In this document: positions 58,501 to 64,000 of the stretch, piece by piece | Numbering within the stretch: the stretch's first letter is position 1 | Layout of the letters: each line of letters opens with the position of its first letter | NCBI RefSeq assembly: GCF_000515215.1 | Contig: NZ_KI911557.1 | Location: 744,001-808,000, forward strand | From: Methylomonas sp. 11b | GTDB taxonomy: Bacteria; Pseudomonadota; Gammaproteobacteria; Methylococcales; Methylomonadaceae | DNA: 64,000 nt | Direction of reading: 5' to 3' | The notes under the pieces: model-generated | Told to the model about the DNA's origin: nothing | Database searches by the model: none | What the model saw: only the letters and a program-made list of their open reading frames with translations | Program-made: the position numbers and the translations under genes

Positions 58501-60096
58501 GTCTGCGTCAGGAACTGCATCCATTTTTGCGGTCGCGATACGATCCACAGTCACTGCGTGCGTATCCATTTGTCGTACCCGCCGAGACAGTTCGGAGGCA
58601 TAGGCATCGACCCTCTGTTCTAATGACTGTCCGATGATTACGGATGGCACAAGCCCACTGAGCTTATTCTCATCCCCCGAAGATAGTTCGTTCAATAGAT
58701 CCTTCCATTTGCTTTCTTCGTAGTAGCCAAGCTCAATCAATTCTAGAATGCTTGCCGAGATCTTTGTATTGAGGTTCGCAGATAGCTCCGCATTATTGAA
58801 CGTCAAATAGGCGAGTTTTCCCTGAATTTGTAGCCGTTCTAAACCGGCATCCGATACACCGACAGCTTTGGCTCGTTCCCAGATATTTTTAGTTGCCTCT
58901 TCTTTAATGACACTTGTGAATAAAGCCTTGTCAGCATCGGATAATTGCGCGGAGCTGACAAAATCCTTTGGTGCCGATACCGCACCAGATATTCGATTGT
59001 TGAATTTGAAGTTCCCCGCAAACTCTCGAAATGCAGCAATGTTGCTGTCGATGCTTGCGGCGTCCACCATTCCGGCTGCGGATGCTCGTCTCAATACATT
59101 TGCTACGGTCTCCGTCCGCAATTGGGCCAATTTGCGTGGATCCATCGGAAGACCTGAACGAGCCATCGCATACAAACCTTCGGCTGGAACATTAATATGA
59201 TCGGATAGGCTAAAAGCCGTTGACGCGAGGGCTAGCGCCCCAGGGTCCCAGCCAGTCTTGCCGGCAAGGAAACTGAAATCCGTTCGGCCGTCTCGCTCAA
59301 TCGCATTTTTGAAGCCGATCATCTTCTCACCCGCATGCGGGGCAACTGCTTCCGTTAACCGCTTGAATTCAGCGGCTAGTGGCTGAACGGCGCTCGGCGC
59401 AATCAAGTCGATTCTTTCATCCGCCGCCAAATCAAACTTGGTTGCGGAAAGTTGTACCTCGCGATTATTGCTATCGATCGCATGAATTTCCAGGTTCGAA
59501 GCGCCAGATAAGACAGTGCTGTATTCCCCCGATTCTGTCGTTTCGATATTTCCAGCGACCAATGTCAACTCCCCGCCCAGCCCTCGTTGATAGAAATTGA
59601 GTTTCACCTTGCTGGCTGGAAGACCATGCTCGAGGACAATACTGCCGCTCACGACTTGGGTAGGCGAAGATGAAACACCACCGCCCGGCGACGGATTCGT
59701 TGGTGGTGAATTGGGAATCATGACATCAGGAATCCGCACAGAACCTAAGGCTGCTGCAGAATTTGCCGCTGAGATACCAGTGACTAATGTCGAACCAATG
59801 CCGACATTGCCAGCAGCGATTCCGGAAGGCATAGTATTAGTGGTAACAGCAGACTCGGCTATTGCCACTGTGCTTGGTTGCTTGGCAATAGCGGCCGCCG
59901 TCGCCGCATCTACCTGCCCAGTTGTTGGCAATTGATTGCGCGTTTGAATTTCTAAAACTGCATTGCGAGTGGCTGGGCCGAAAAAACCGCGTCCTGCTTC
60001 AGATTGGGGAATCGTCAATCCCTGAGACAGAAGGGTTTGATGTAAAGCGGAAACATCGTTCCCCATCATGCCAACTTTTATGATTTTTTCAGCCAT
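52510..60096 (-). CDS. Tc toxin subunit A, N-terminal part, with peptidoglycan-binding domain and propeller repeats
   Basis: The 2528-residue protein has several recognisable regions. Residues about 5-70 form a peptidoglycan-binding domain (KVGMMGNDVSALHQTL ... GFFGPATRNAVLEIQ). Residues about 140-235 look like a small beta-sandwich. The VRP1/SpvA-like core has LFGSVDYCECNQCQSVLSPAAYLVDLL near residue 700, a hallmark of TcA. A neuraminidase-like ABC toxin N-terminal region (about 1640-1800) has WVRRYRVWEVNRKMFIWPENW. Seven repeats of about 50 residues (about 2005-2380) follow, with HVVYRG and ELWW motifs. A beta-rich tail ends in FNLKGVLR. The gene starts 18 bp after the encapsulin-like gene, with GGAGAG before the ATG. 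Confidence 0.88.
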   Translation of the reverse strand: MAEKIIKVGMMGNDVSALHQTLLSQGLTIPQSEAGRGFFGPATRNAVLEIQTRNQLPTTGQVDAATAAAIAKQPSTVAIAESAVTTNTMPSGIAAGNVGIGSTLVTGISAANSAAALGSVRIPDVMIPNSPPTNPSPGGGVSSSPTQVVSGSIVLEHGLPASKVKLNFYQRGLGGELTLVAGNIETTESGEYSTVLSGASNLEIHAIDSNNREVQLSATKFDLAADERIDLIAPSAVQPLAAEFKRLTEAVAPHAGEKMIGFKNAIERDGRTDFSFLAGKTGWDPGALALASTAFSLSDHINVPAEGLYAMARSGLPMDPRKLAQLRTETVANVLRRASAAGMVDAASIDSNIAAFREFAGNFKFNNRISGAVSAPKDFVSSAQLSDADKALFTSVIKEEATKNIWERAKAVGVSDAGLERLQIQGKLAYLTFNNAELSANLNTKISASILELIELGYYEESKWKDLLNELSSGDENKLSGLVPSVIIGQSLEQRVDAYASELSRRVRQMDTHAVTVDRIATAKMDAVPDADNVGRFLKNATNLGFRLGKTPLSNFIASNSSAVWKEIAPEMQESALATVRKLSSLYSVSPDDESMNALMAAGFSSATEIARHDFDAFHERIRIFFRTQPKAGDLDIRKSIYWKAKQQAATVFNVFDGLKRLNTVSYAPGSSPDDTSKRDDQIVATRKKLAGLFPTLETLFGSVDYCECNQCQSVLSPAAYLVDLLAFIDPDEEAWATIKGAYKVRIGVDYTKSKPFDALNARRPDIKNIALTCENTNVALPHIDLINEILEQLMMADQSAPEIEAYDVGEASSQDLLAEPQNILWSAYVGDKGKPGLRDLVYPITLPFDLPIEMVRTFLNQLGIPLWRLRELLVRPSSLSASAAARADGWMDVWFERLGFSPADISALTKSDEWYLLFGYTSAADALVATETVDGVTRPSEKGLRNAKTLARRLGVSYEELVELIRTRFINPEIEVLISLNRLGVDAHLLDRYFGEGTPLSPASRSELEASLSAQGIQVDELRFMRTGDIRRSTLLLQSPSVGCDFSLTSLAFDQEPSYVEGELSLRFLKLNAFVRLYKKLGWDIHELDRALMAVMPSVSSLTVKTWPDAIKTALCYLAHVEEIRESFEDRVTREEILVFWSDIPTTGISCLYERLFMGRAVLDHEVFKKRLGHVLTETVPIADHVDGIRQALQLSEDEIEPILNAAGVNNRNLSIANLSILMRHAILARGLEVSITELLALLSLSERKPLSAIDTAPLTEVTKDIPWNETLAFVKELDLIRETGVEIAFIERVCRYRGIADEPSPDNDPARIAILALSHEGSPDLQQQKILVDKQNLLLVQTLAAQLTAPDGLISNLLSNTLLDETGKPLIENGFSEPGRITASLRRLRATLDLLKSLEITDTELSYLRGVSQALNLNDLPIEEVTSDAKAREIRSRLSVWLELAAVRKEFGRSERILAVLSAARPPLDTDHPIADREKVLHEAVAALTGLKVAWLEPALYAIGAKTIRSETFEVPALADPAALRRTIESLKCFTRIGLKPADVVQFASAPIDDVVARKVRSSLKGRYSPSAWRRLVKPIYDSLRKKQRDALVSHLTHVMEGEKPKYGDTPEKLFEYLLLDPGMEPVVVASRIQAAISSVQLFVQRCLMNLEPEGVDPQIIDAKRWEWVRRYRVWEVNRKMFIWPENWLDPEFRDDKSHIFRELEGKLLEGDVNDDLVRTALFDYLKGLEQIARLEMLTMYFEPGPSADSSIIHVLGRTPHGPHKYFYRQVSHGMWTPWEPIDVGIEGAHLVLTLWRGRMYLFWTAFFEETKENPNTPTTFKPSADSVEASKLRSTTKVKVQLHWVEKISGKWVNRSSISGFVETDFDGLKATTDSDKEAFFVRAVLIQNAKGIEDDDLEIHIKHNEGKGHRFRFYSKLAPPASILSADAPPSPPFANIKKTGSKWKGSNSLQAQFVSAVEQNSQTGSNDVKSGSYTILERGGDFKLLVPSNDTLPVPSQIPPSGVGRPSGFIFGPQNAQHVVYRSSDGSIYDLFWTRNGWFYQTPSADAERADPTVDIEPAVSDPYGYAIDDRGMICIAYAGATKVYELVWSQLDSIMDDNEQMGTGWQAETVYQASNPDGHPEGKPYGGVFLPQRGIVFRTKDERLLVTLRSPLGNWDTKELLPGIPKINSDPTGFVVTKTESGITTILSRHIIYLGDDGDIHELQSDFYGQNWSHKNITESIVGVVKPAPRSNPAAYTFQSHGTHHVVYRGIDDRIHELWGNSDLWNYNPIGANSTKAKGDPVGYATEGFSEHHVVYRGENDQVVELWWLNGWHEHILTNTVTSAPKAGSNLAGYSFEAMQTQHVVYFDENGNPQELYWNDGSWHHGVYWLQNPFPPNSLAALAAPFFYESSTRDHTFFVEPYVVETTVHEWTDWIVTTSEYVEPKIYIPLHIIIPNAVDIAPSTASIIKIPLNVSKFLFDARTVIRTPKGTISPLAHSEAFDANSLQLAKTISPSMVANVSEGLQPALVRTIREFNLKGVLR

Positions 60097-60114
60097 GCCG
60101 CTCTCCAGCTATTG

Positions 60115-61074
60115 TTATGAGTTACCTTTACCAGCAGCCTGTGTAGTATCTATCTTGAGCCGCACGATGGCTTGGTTTTCCCGTATCCTCGGCACGAATG
60201 CCTCAACAATCCTAGCCTTATAGATAGTCTCCGTTGTCGTTACTGCCGGTAATAAGGCGAAGTTCGGATGTTGATCCCCACTGCCAGCCGTTACGCAATC
60301 AATGGTGGGACCATCCAGTGAGGCGATGAGCGCTTCGTCTCTTGGTAAGGTGGTAGTCCGATGAATATGACCACCGATTAGAGTGGGTTCGATCCGATCC
60401 TTGGGTAGAACCAGCGAGCCTTGGGTGGGCCGATATAACTCCTCCCAAAGCCCTTCACCCAGAACAAGATGGTAAGTGGTGTAATAACCCCGCGTCTCAA
60501 GCTGCAAGACCGCTTGGTATACGGCAGCCACTAAACCCTCGTTAAGCGCGGGGCCTTTCACTAAGATTGGGTTCTCATTACCGTTGTTTAAATCCTTTTC
60601 CGCTTGTATAGCGGCTTGGCGGAGACTTACCGGCACTGGGTTCGTAACAGCTTTACCGGGATCAACACCTGGTGGTTTTAATTTACTAGGGTCGTCATTC
60701 TGTTCTAAACCGACGAAAAACAGGAAATCGTGCCAACGAGCCAGTGCACTGGCGGCACGCGTAATGGTAGTAACGATGCGATTTTGCATGGCCGTTTCGC
60801 CCGTTAGCATTTCGCCGCTTAGGTTACCGAACTCATTCATCTGGGCCAGGGTGAAGTTACAAATTGCAAAGGGCTCGAATAAGTTTAGGGTTTCATTGTC
60901 GATGACAATTCGCTCACCGTAGTCGAATCGATTACTGGGAATCGTTCGGGTCATCTGATCGATCATTGTGTGCGGCGCAAAATGACCCGCTATGGAATTC
61001 ATCGCGAATCGTTCTCGAACGATTTTCATCGCCAGATTCATATGTTCTTGGTCCCAATTAATCGTCATGTCCAT
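60115..61074 (-). CDS. Encapsulin-like HK97-fold shell protein
   Basis: I chose the ATG at 61074 because AGGAG lies 6 bases upstream; the ATG at 61080 is too close to it. The 319-residue protein aligns by eye with family 1 encapsulins. Its N-terminal helix (WDQEHMNLAMKIVRERFAMNS), the FEPFAICNFTLAQMNEFGNL segment and the helix VTTITRAASALARWHDFLFF match the P-domain of T. maritima encapsulin. The TYHLVLGEGLWEELYRP segment and the end TIYKARIVEAFVPRIRENQAIVRLKI match the A-domain and E-loop region. An insertion in the middle explains the extra length over 265-285. It is 18 bp upstream of TcA-N. A phage capsid relative is the alternative. Confidence 0.62.
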   Translation of the reverse strand: MDMTINWDQEHMNLAMKIVRERFAMNSIAGHFAPHTMIDQMTRTIPSNRFDYGERIVIDNETLNLFEPFAICNFTLAQMNEFGNLSGEMLTGETAMQNRIVTTITRAASALARWHDFLFFVGLEQNDDPSKLKPPGVDPGKAVTNPVPVSLRQAAIQAEKDLNNGNENPILVKGPALNEGLVAAVYQAVLQLETRGYYTTYHLVLGEGLWEELYRPTQGSLVLPKDRIEPTLIGGHIHRTTTLPRDEALIASLDGPTIDCVTAGSGDQHPNFALLPAVTTTETIYKARIVEAFVPRIRENQAIVRLKIDTTQAAGKGNS

Positions 61075-61249
61075 GTTCATCTCCTATTTAGTGTCTAGAT
61101 CAAAGTTTCTACAGTCTTTACATCTGCGGTCATCCCCATCTGCTCGATTCGTTCAATAGTGTTTTCCTCATTAGTATGTGAAAGAAGTCTTTCGGCATAG
61201 ATTTACAAATTCACCTCTCAGTATTAGTAAGATTACCGGATACCTATCC

Positions 61250-62139
61250 TTACTTTGCCAGTAGCCCAGAACATTCCTGCAATCGCTCAATACCGCCGAA
61301 TTTCTGCAGTTGCTCTCCTCCAATCCGGTCGATATTGGCGGTATCGAATTTCTGACCGGGTTGGGCGGTGTTGGGGAACAGCAGGTAGACCACGTCGCGG
61401 TTGCCGATGCCTTTGCGGGCGCGGCGGACGCCGAAGCGGTCCATGAAGGGATCATTCCCGAGCGCCTGGTGCAGGGCGACGGAGCCTTCGCCGAGTTTGT
61501 TTTTGGGGCCGGTGCGCCGATGACGAAAAAGGCCGATTTACCATTGGAGCGCCGGTAGGCCACGCCGAAGTCGCCCAGCTTCGGCCCGGGGTTACCGGAA
61601 CGTTGCCAGTTACCGGGGATAACCGCGAAGTTGACGGTGTTGGAATCCAGTTGCGCCTGCGGGGTGCGCAGATTTTCGCCGGGCTGGTGCAATGCGGTGG
61701 TCGAGACGAAGTAACCGGCCTTGGGGTCGGTTGGGCCTTGAATGATGGGAATGCCTTTGGCATCGGTGGCCATCGCGAAAAAGCAGATTTTGGTCGGTCC
61801 CTTGAAGTGTTCGGCTTTGGCTTGATTGAAGTCGGTCAGGCACTTGGGCTTCCAGGTGCAGTTGGCGCCGACGCTGACGCCGTTGCAGATATGGGTAATG
61901 CCGATGTCGTCCGGGTGGTAGGAATCCGGTGCGCCGTCGGTATTAACCTGCATTTGCGAGGCGAAGGCGATGGCTTTGGTATCGGGGTCGCTGAATACCT
62001 TAAGCTCGCCGATTTCTTCGTGGGTAAAGGTGAATTTGGGGCTAAGCGAGCAATCAGCCAGTGCCGCGCCGGTTGCAAAGCAGCCAGCCCATAAGGTAAA
62101 GATTCCCGTCAGCACGCTCCTATAAGATAAGTTCTTCAT
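61250..62139 (-). pseudogene. Secreted GH75-type chitosanase-like gene, frameshifted
   Basis: The start at 62139 (AGGGG upstream) gives a signal peptide, cleavage about residue 29 (ALA-DCS). The mature part has DGAPDSYHPDDIGITHICNG and KLGDFGVAYRRSNGKSAFFVIG, as in GH75 chitosanases. A one-base deletion near 61515 breaks the frame: the other frame reads TGPKNKLGEGSVALHQALG and continues to a stop at 61250, restoring the catalytic GDTGP-like and GEGS motifs. Chitinolytic enzymes accompany some Tc toxins. It follows the RAYT gene by 5 bp. The lesion could be a sequencing error. Confidence 0.68.
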
Positions 62140-62144
62140 CGTCT

Positions 62145-62732
62145 TTACCCCTGGTCATTGTTGCTCATTATTCCGTCTGGTCCGATAGTGGCCTTGCCGT
62201 ACCGCTCGCCAAAATCCTCACCGTTACCACTAGCCGCTGTGCCTGCCCAATTCGGCTGATAAACACCATTTTTGACGTACCGGTGAAAAGTCGAATGCGG
62301 CCAATCGATGACTCGTGATAGAAACCCGTGCTTTACCGGGTTCCAATGCACGTAATCCATGTGCCGTGGATAATCCGTTTCATCGCGAATCAGATGTTCC
62401 CAATATCGACGTTGCCAAATCCCCCGTTCGCCTTTGGCTAATCGACTGGTATTGATGCGTTCGTTTTTTGGGATTTGCCGGGAAAACCCCGCTTTGATCA
62501 ACATCCATCGGGTCGGATAATCGCAATCGTCTTGTGGAAAGGTAAAAATGGCATGCAGATGATCCGGCAGAATGACCATCGCATCGATGTGAAACGGATG
62601 TGTCGTTTTCACCTTGTTGATTACCATGCGTAATTGGTCCATATAATCCACCAGTAAGGTTCGCTTTCGTCCCGCCAGATTCACCGTAACGAAATACGTT
62701 CCACCTTTAATATCCGCGCGCCGATATCGCAT
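62145..62732 (-). CDS. REP-associated tyrosine transposase (RAYT)
   Basis: The ATG at 62732 (MRYRRADIKGGTYFVTVNLAG) gives 195 residues. It has the family pattern YFVTVNLAGRKRTLL, the HUH-related VILPDHLHAIFTFPQ, KGERGIWQRRYWEH, and the end motif HMDYVHWNPVKHGFLSRVIDWPHSTFHRYV with the catalytic Tyr. The frame is intact, unlike the copy at 23635. RAYTs process REP and REPIN sequences; a REPIN of a distinct type lies just upstream at 62762-62848. It occupies the toxin locus between TcC and the chitosanase-like gene. Confidence 0.95.
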   Translation of the reverse strand: MRYRRADIKGGTYFVTVNLAGRKRTLLVDYMDQLRMVINKVKTTHPFHIDAMVILPDHLHAIFTFPQDDCDYPTRWMLIKAGFSRQIPKNERINTSRLAKGERGIWQRRYWEHLIRDETDYPRHMDYVHWNPVKHGFLSRVIDWPHSTFHRYVKNGVYQPNWAGTAASGNGEDFGERYGKATIGPDGIMSNNDQG

Positions 62733-62761
62733 GTATGACCATCCATACAAAACCACCTCAA

Positions 62762-62848
62762 CGTAGGTTGGGGTGACGAAGGAACCCCAACGCAATATTC
62801 AATACCGAGAGAGTGTTGGGGTTCATTACATTCACCCCAACCTACGCG
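62762..62848. repeat. REPIN (two inverted REPs)
   Basis: CGTAGGTTGGGGTGACGAAG with CCCCAAC at the left, and GTTGGGGTTC...CACCCCAACCTACG at the right, form an inverted pair separated by a short AT-rich spacer. The arms share GTAGGTTGGGGTGA. This is the classic target organisation of a RAYT, and the RAYT gene starts 30 bp away. Confidence 0.88.
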
Positions 62849-62918
62849 GGCTCGAAACAACCAGCGCCGAACCACAACACCCGTATTCACGCCGGGAGGA
62901 AACAACCCAGCTCTTTCT

Positions 62919-64000
62919 CTATTTTTTTGTTGGTAATTTCACTCCTTGTGATACTAATTGAGATCCTTTTACTTCAACATGTGGCATTTTCTTTTTTTCT
63001 AACTCCTTATTCAAATGATACGGAGTTGACACATCTTTAACCGATGTTGTGCCAACTAAATCAATGCTGCCTTTACCTTCAGGAACATCTTTTACTCCTG
63101 CGGATTTAAGAATCTCAACTACAACAGAAGAACATTGATGTTTCGGGGTATAAGTTCCTGGGTCTGCCTTCAATTTGTCAATCTCAACCTTGATTTTTTC
63201 GGCGGTCGCTTTATCGATTTTCCATTCGTAAACTAAATATATATCGTCTTCTTTAATTGGATGCTCTACATTTCCTTTCGCTCCCCCTGACAAAGCATCC
63301 GCAGCCCCTGGACGATTTATTGGTCCGTAACTAACAGTGCTTAAAACTTGCCCGGCATCGTTCTTGACGTACAGTACGACATGACCTGGATTTTTATCAG
63401 AACTCGTTTGAACTTCGCCTGTAAACGGATCTACATCGCTGACGTTTATAGCAACGAAAACAGATATTTTTTTTTTGAGTTCTGCTTGTTCGATCTCTTC
63501 CTTTGTTGGGGTTTCCAAAATTGTTCTTAGATGTACAGGCGGTAACCCTCCCCACATCTCAACTACGTCAGGATGCTCAAGACCATATTTAAAAGCATCT
63601 TCAAATGAAGTATCTCTCCAATAAATGTCCCAATCATTCTTTGGAGTAGTTCGATTTTGCTTTAGGTCTTTTTTTGTACCCGCATCTTGATTCTTTTTTT
63701 TCTGATCAGCATGTGTTTTTTCTTTACCATTTCTATCTAAATAACTAATCGAGTTATTTCCGCAATATAAAAAGAGATTTGCGCCATCTTTGTTTCCGCC
63801 CGGGTCGCAATTCGCCCACCTCCCCAACCAAACCGCATAATACCTTGCCCCATGATAACTAAACCCAGTCTCCTCATCCCGTTCCTTTCCGGTATACCGA
63901 TACCGCTTCAAACTCAACTCTGCAGGAGTTCGACCCGCCTGATAAGAAGTAGAGCCATAAGGCAAATATTCCTCATACGAAATCAAACCTCCATTGCGAT
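62919..64000 (-). CDS. TcC/RHS-repeat protein, C-terminal part with a variable effector domain (partial at 5' end)
   Basis: The frame is open to the window edge; the residues upstream of the apparent TTG at 63986 (RNGG) belong to the same RHS core. The core reads ISYEEYLPYGSTSYQ, YRYTGKERDEETGFSYHGARYY and WLGRWANCDPGG...NLFLYCGNN, the RHS-associated core of TcC. After about 90 residues the sequence changes to a Lys-rich, AT-richer tail of about 270 residues, the position of the hypervariable toxin. That tail has NPGHVVLYVKND and later YTPKHQCSSVVVEIL, a His-then-Cys order as in permuted papain-like hydrolases. It is presumably delivered by TcA. Confidence 0.85.
   Translation of the reverse strand, partial: RNGGLISYEEYLPYGSTSYQAGRTPAELSLKRYRYTGKERDEETGFSYHGARYYAVWLGRWANCDPGGNKDGANLFLYCGNNSISYLDRNGKEKTHADQKKKNQDAGTKKDLKQNRTTPKNDWDIYWRDTSFEDAFKYGLEHPDVVEMWGGLPPVHLRTILETPTKEEIEQAELKKKISVFVAINVSDVDPFTGEVQTSSDKNPGHVVLYVKNDAGQVLSTVSYGPINRPGAADALSGGAKGNVEHPIKEDDIYLVYEWKIDKATAEKIKVEIDKLKADPGTYTPKHQCSSVVVEILKSAGVKDVPEGKGSIDLVGTTSVKDVSTPYHLNKELEKKKMPHVEVKGSQLVSQGVKLPTKK

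Noticed and set aside
60115..61080. The shell-like gene as a prophage capsid remnant
   Set aside because: No other phage structural, packaging or lysis genes are nearby and the gene is tightly spaced with TcA; it remains listed as an alternative.
1..64000. tRNA, rRNA and CRISPR arrays
   Set aside because: I looked for cloverleaf-like and regularly spaced repeats on both strands and saw none that I could support; weak tRNAs could be missed by eye.

Overview
The window looks like chromosome from a gammaproteobacterial methylotroph, most likely a Methylomonas-type methanotroph. It carries formaldehyde-activating enzyme (fae, 47231-47746) beside an SmbP-like metal-binding protein, a recCBD operon, a cytochrome bd operon and many gammaproteobacterial transport and regulatory genes. 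The left edge is the exception. Positions 1-1438 hold an AT-rich, Bacteroidota-type DUF4301 gene, so there is either a horizontal acquisition or an assembly junction near 1480-1500.

Layout. 1-6700: DUF4301 gene, a decayed IS5-type transposase carrying a 129-bp MITE-like insertion, a TolC-family gene, a complete IS256-family element, and a dispersed repeat. 6753-9050: an overlapping pair of unrecognised genes, one with an HEPN-like RxxxxH motif and one with a C-terminal PD-(D/E)xK-like nuclease domain; this may be an uncharacterised defence module. 9099-18252: recC-recB-recD. 18404-22095: a broken chemoreceptor gene, a CBS-GGDEF diguanylate cyclase and a LuxR-type regulator. 22404-26240: a nuclease-like protein, a dead RAYT with REPs, an orphan AT-rich gene, and repeats. 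26241-32455: a cupin protein and an RND efflux operon (TolC, adaptor, pump).

32574-37213: an operon cydP-cydA-cydB-cydX-DUF2892-sqr, pairing bd oxidase with sulfide:quinone oxidoreductase. Upstream lies a candidate sigma54 promoter with an array of GTTTCA motifs. 37766-47746: thiopurine methyltransferase, a Tat-exported superoxide reductase-like protein, two FMN-barrel proteins (one fused to GAF), a molybdenum hydroxylase set (2Fe-2S subunit, Mo subunit, XdhC, MocA-like), SmbP and Fae. 48011-48745: IS3 remnant and a frameshifted DUF1566 gene.

49196-64000 (minus strand) is the most striking region. It is a Tc (ABC) toxin-like locus read from the right edge: the end of a TcC/RHS protein with a variable effector tail, a REPIN and RAYT, a frameshifted secreted GH75-like chitosanase, an encapsulin-like HK97-fold shell protein, and a TcA split into a 2528-aa N-terminal and a 1105-aa C-terminal protein with overlapping ATGA. 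The N-terminal half carries a peptidoglycan-binding domain at its start and a seven-repeat propeller-like lectin region near its end. An encapsulin-type shell gene in the same short-spaced operon as TcA is the best candidate here for an undescribed system.
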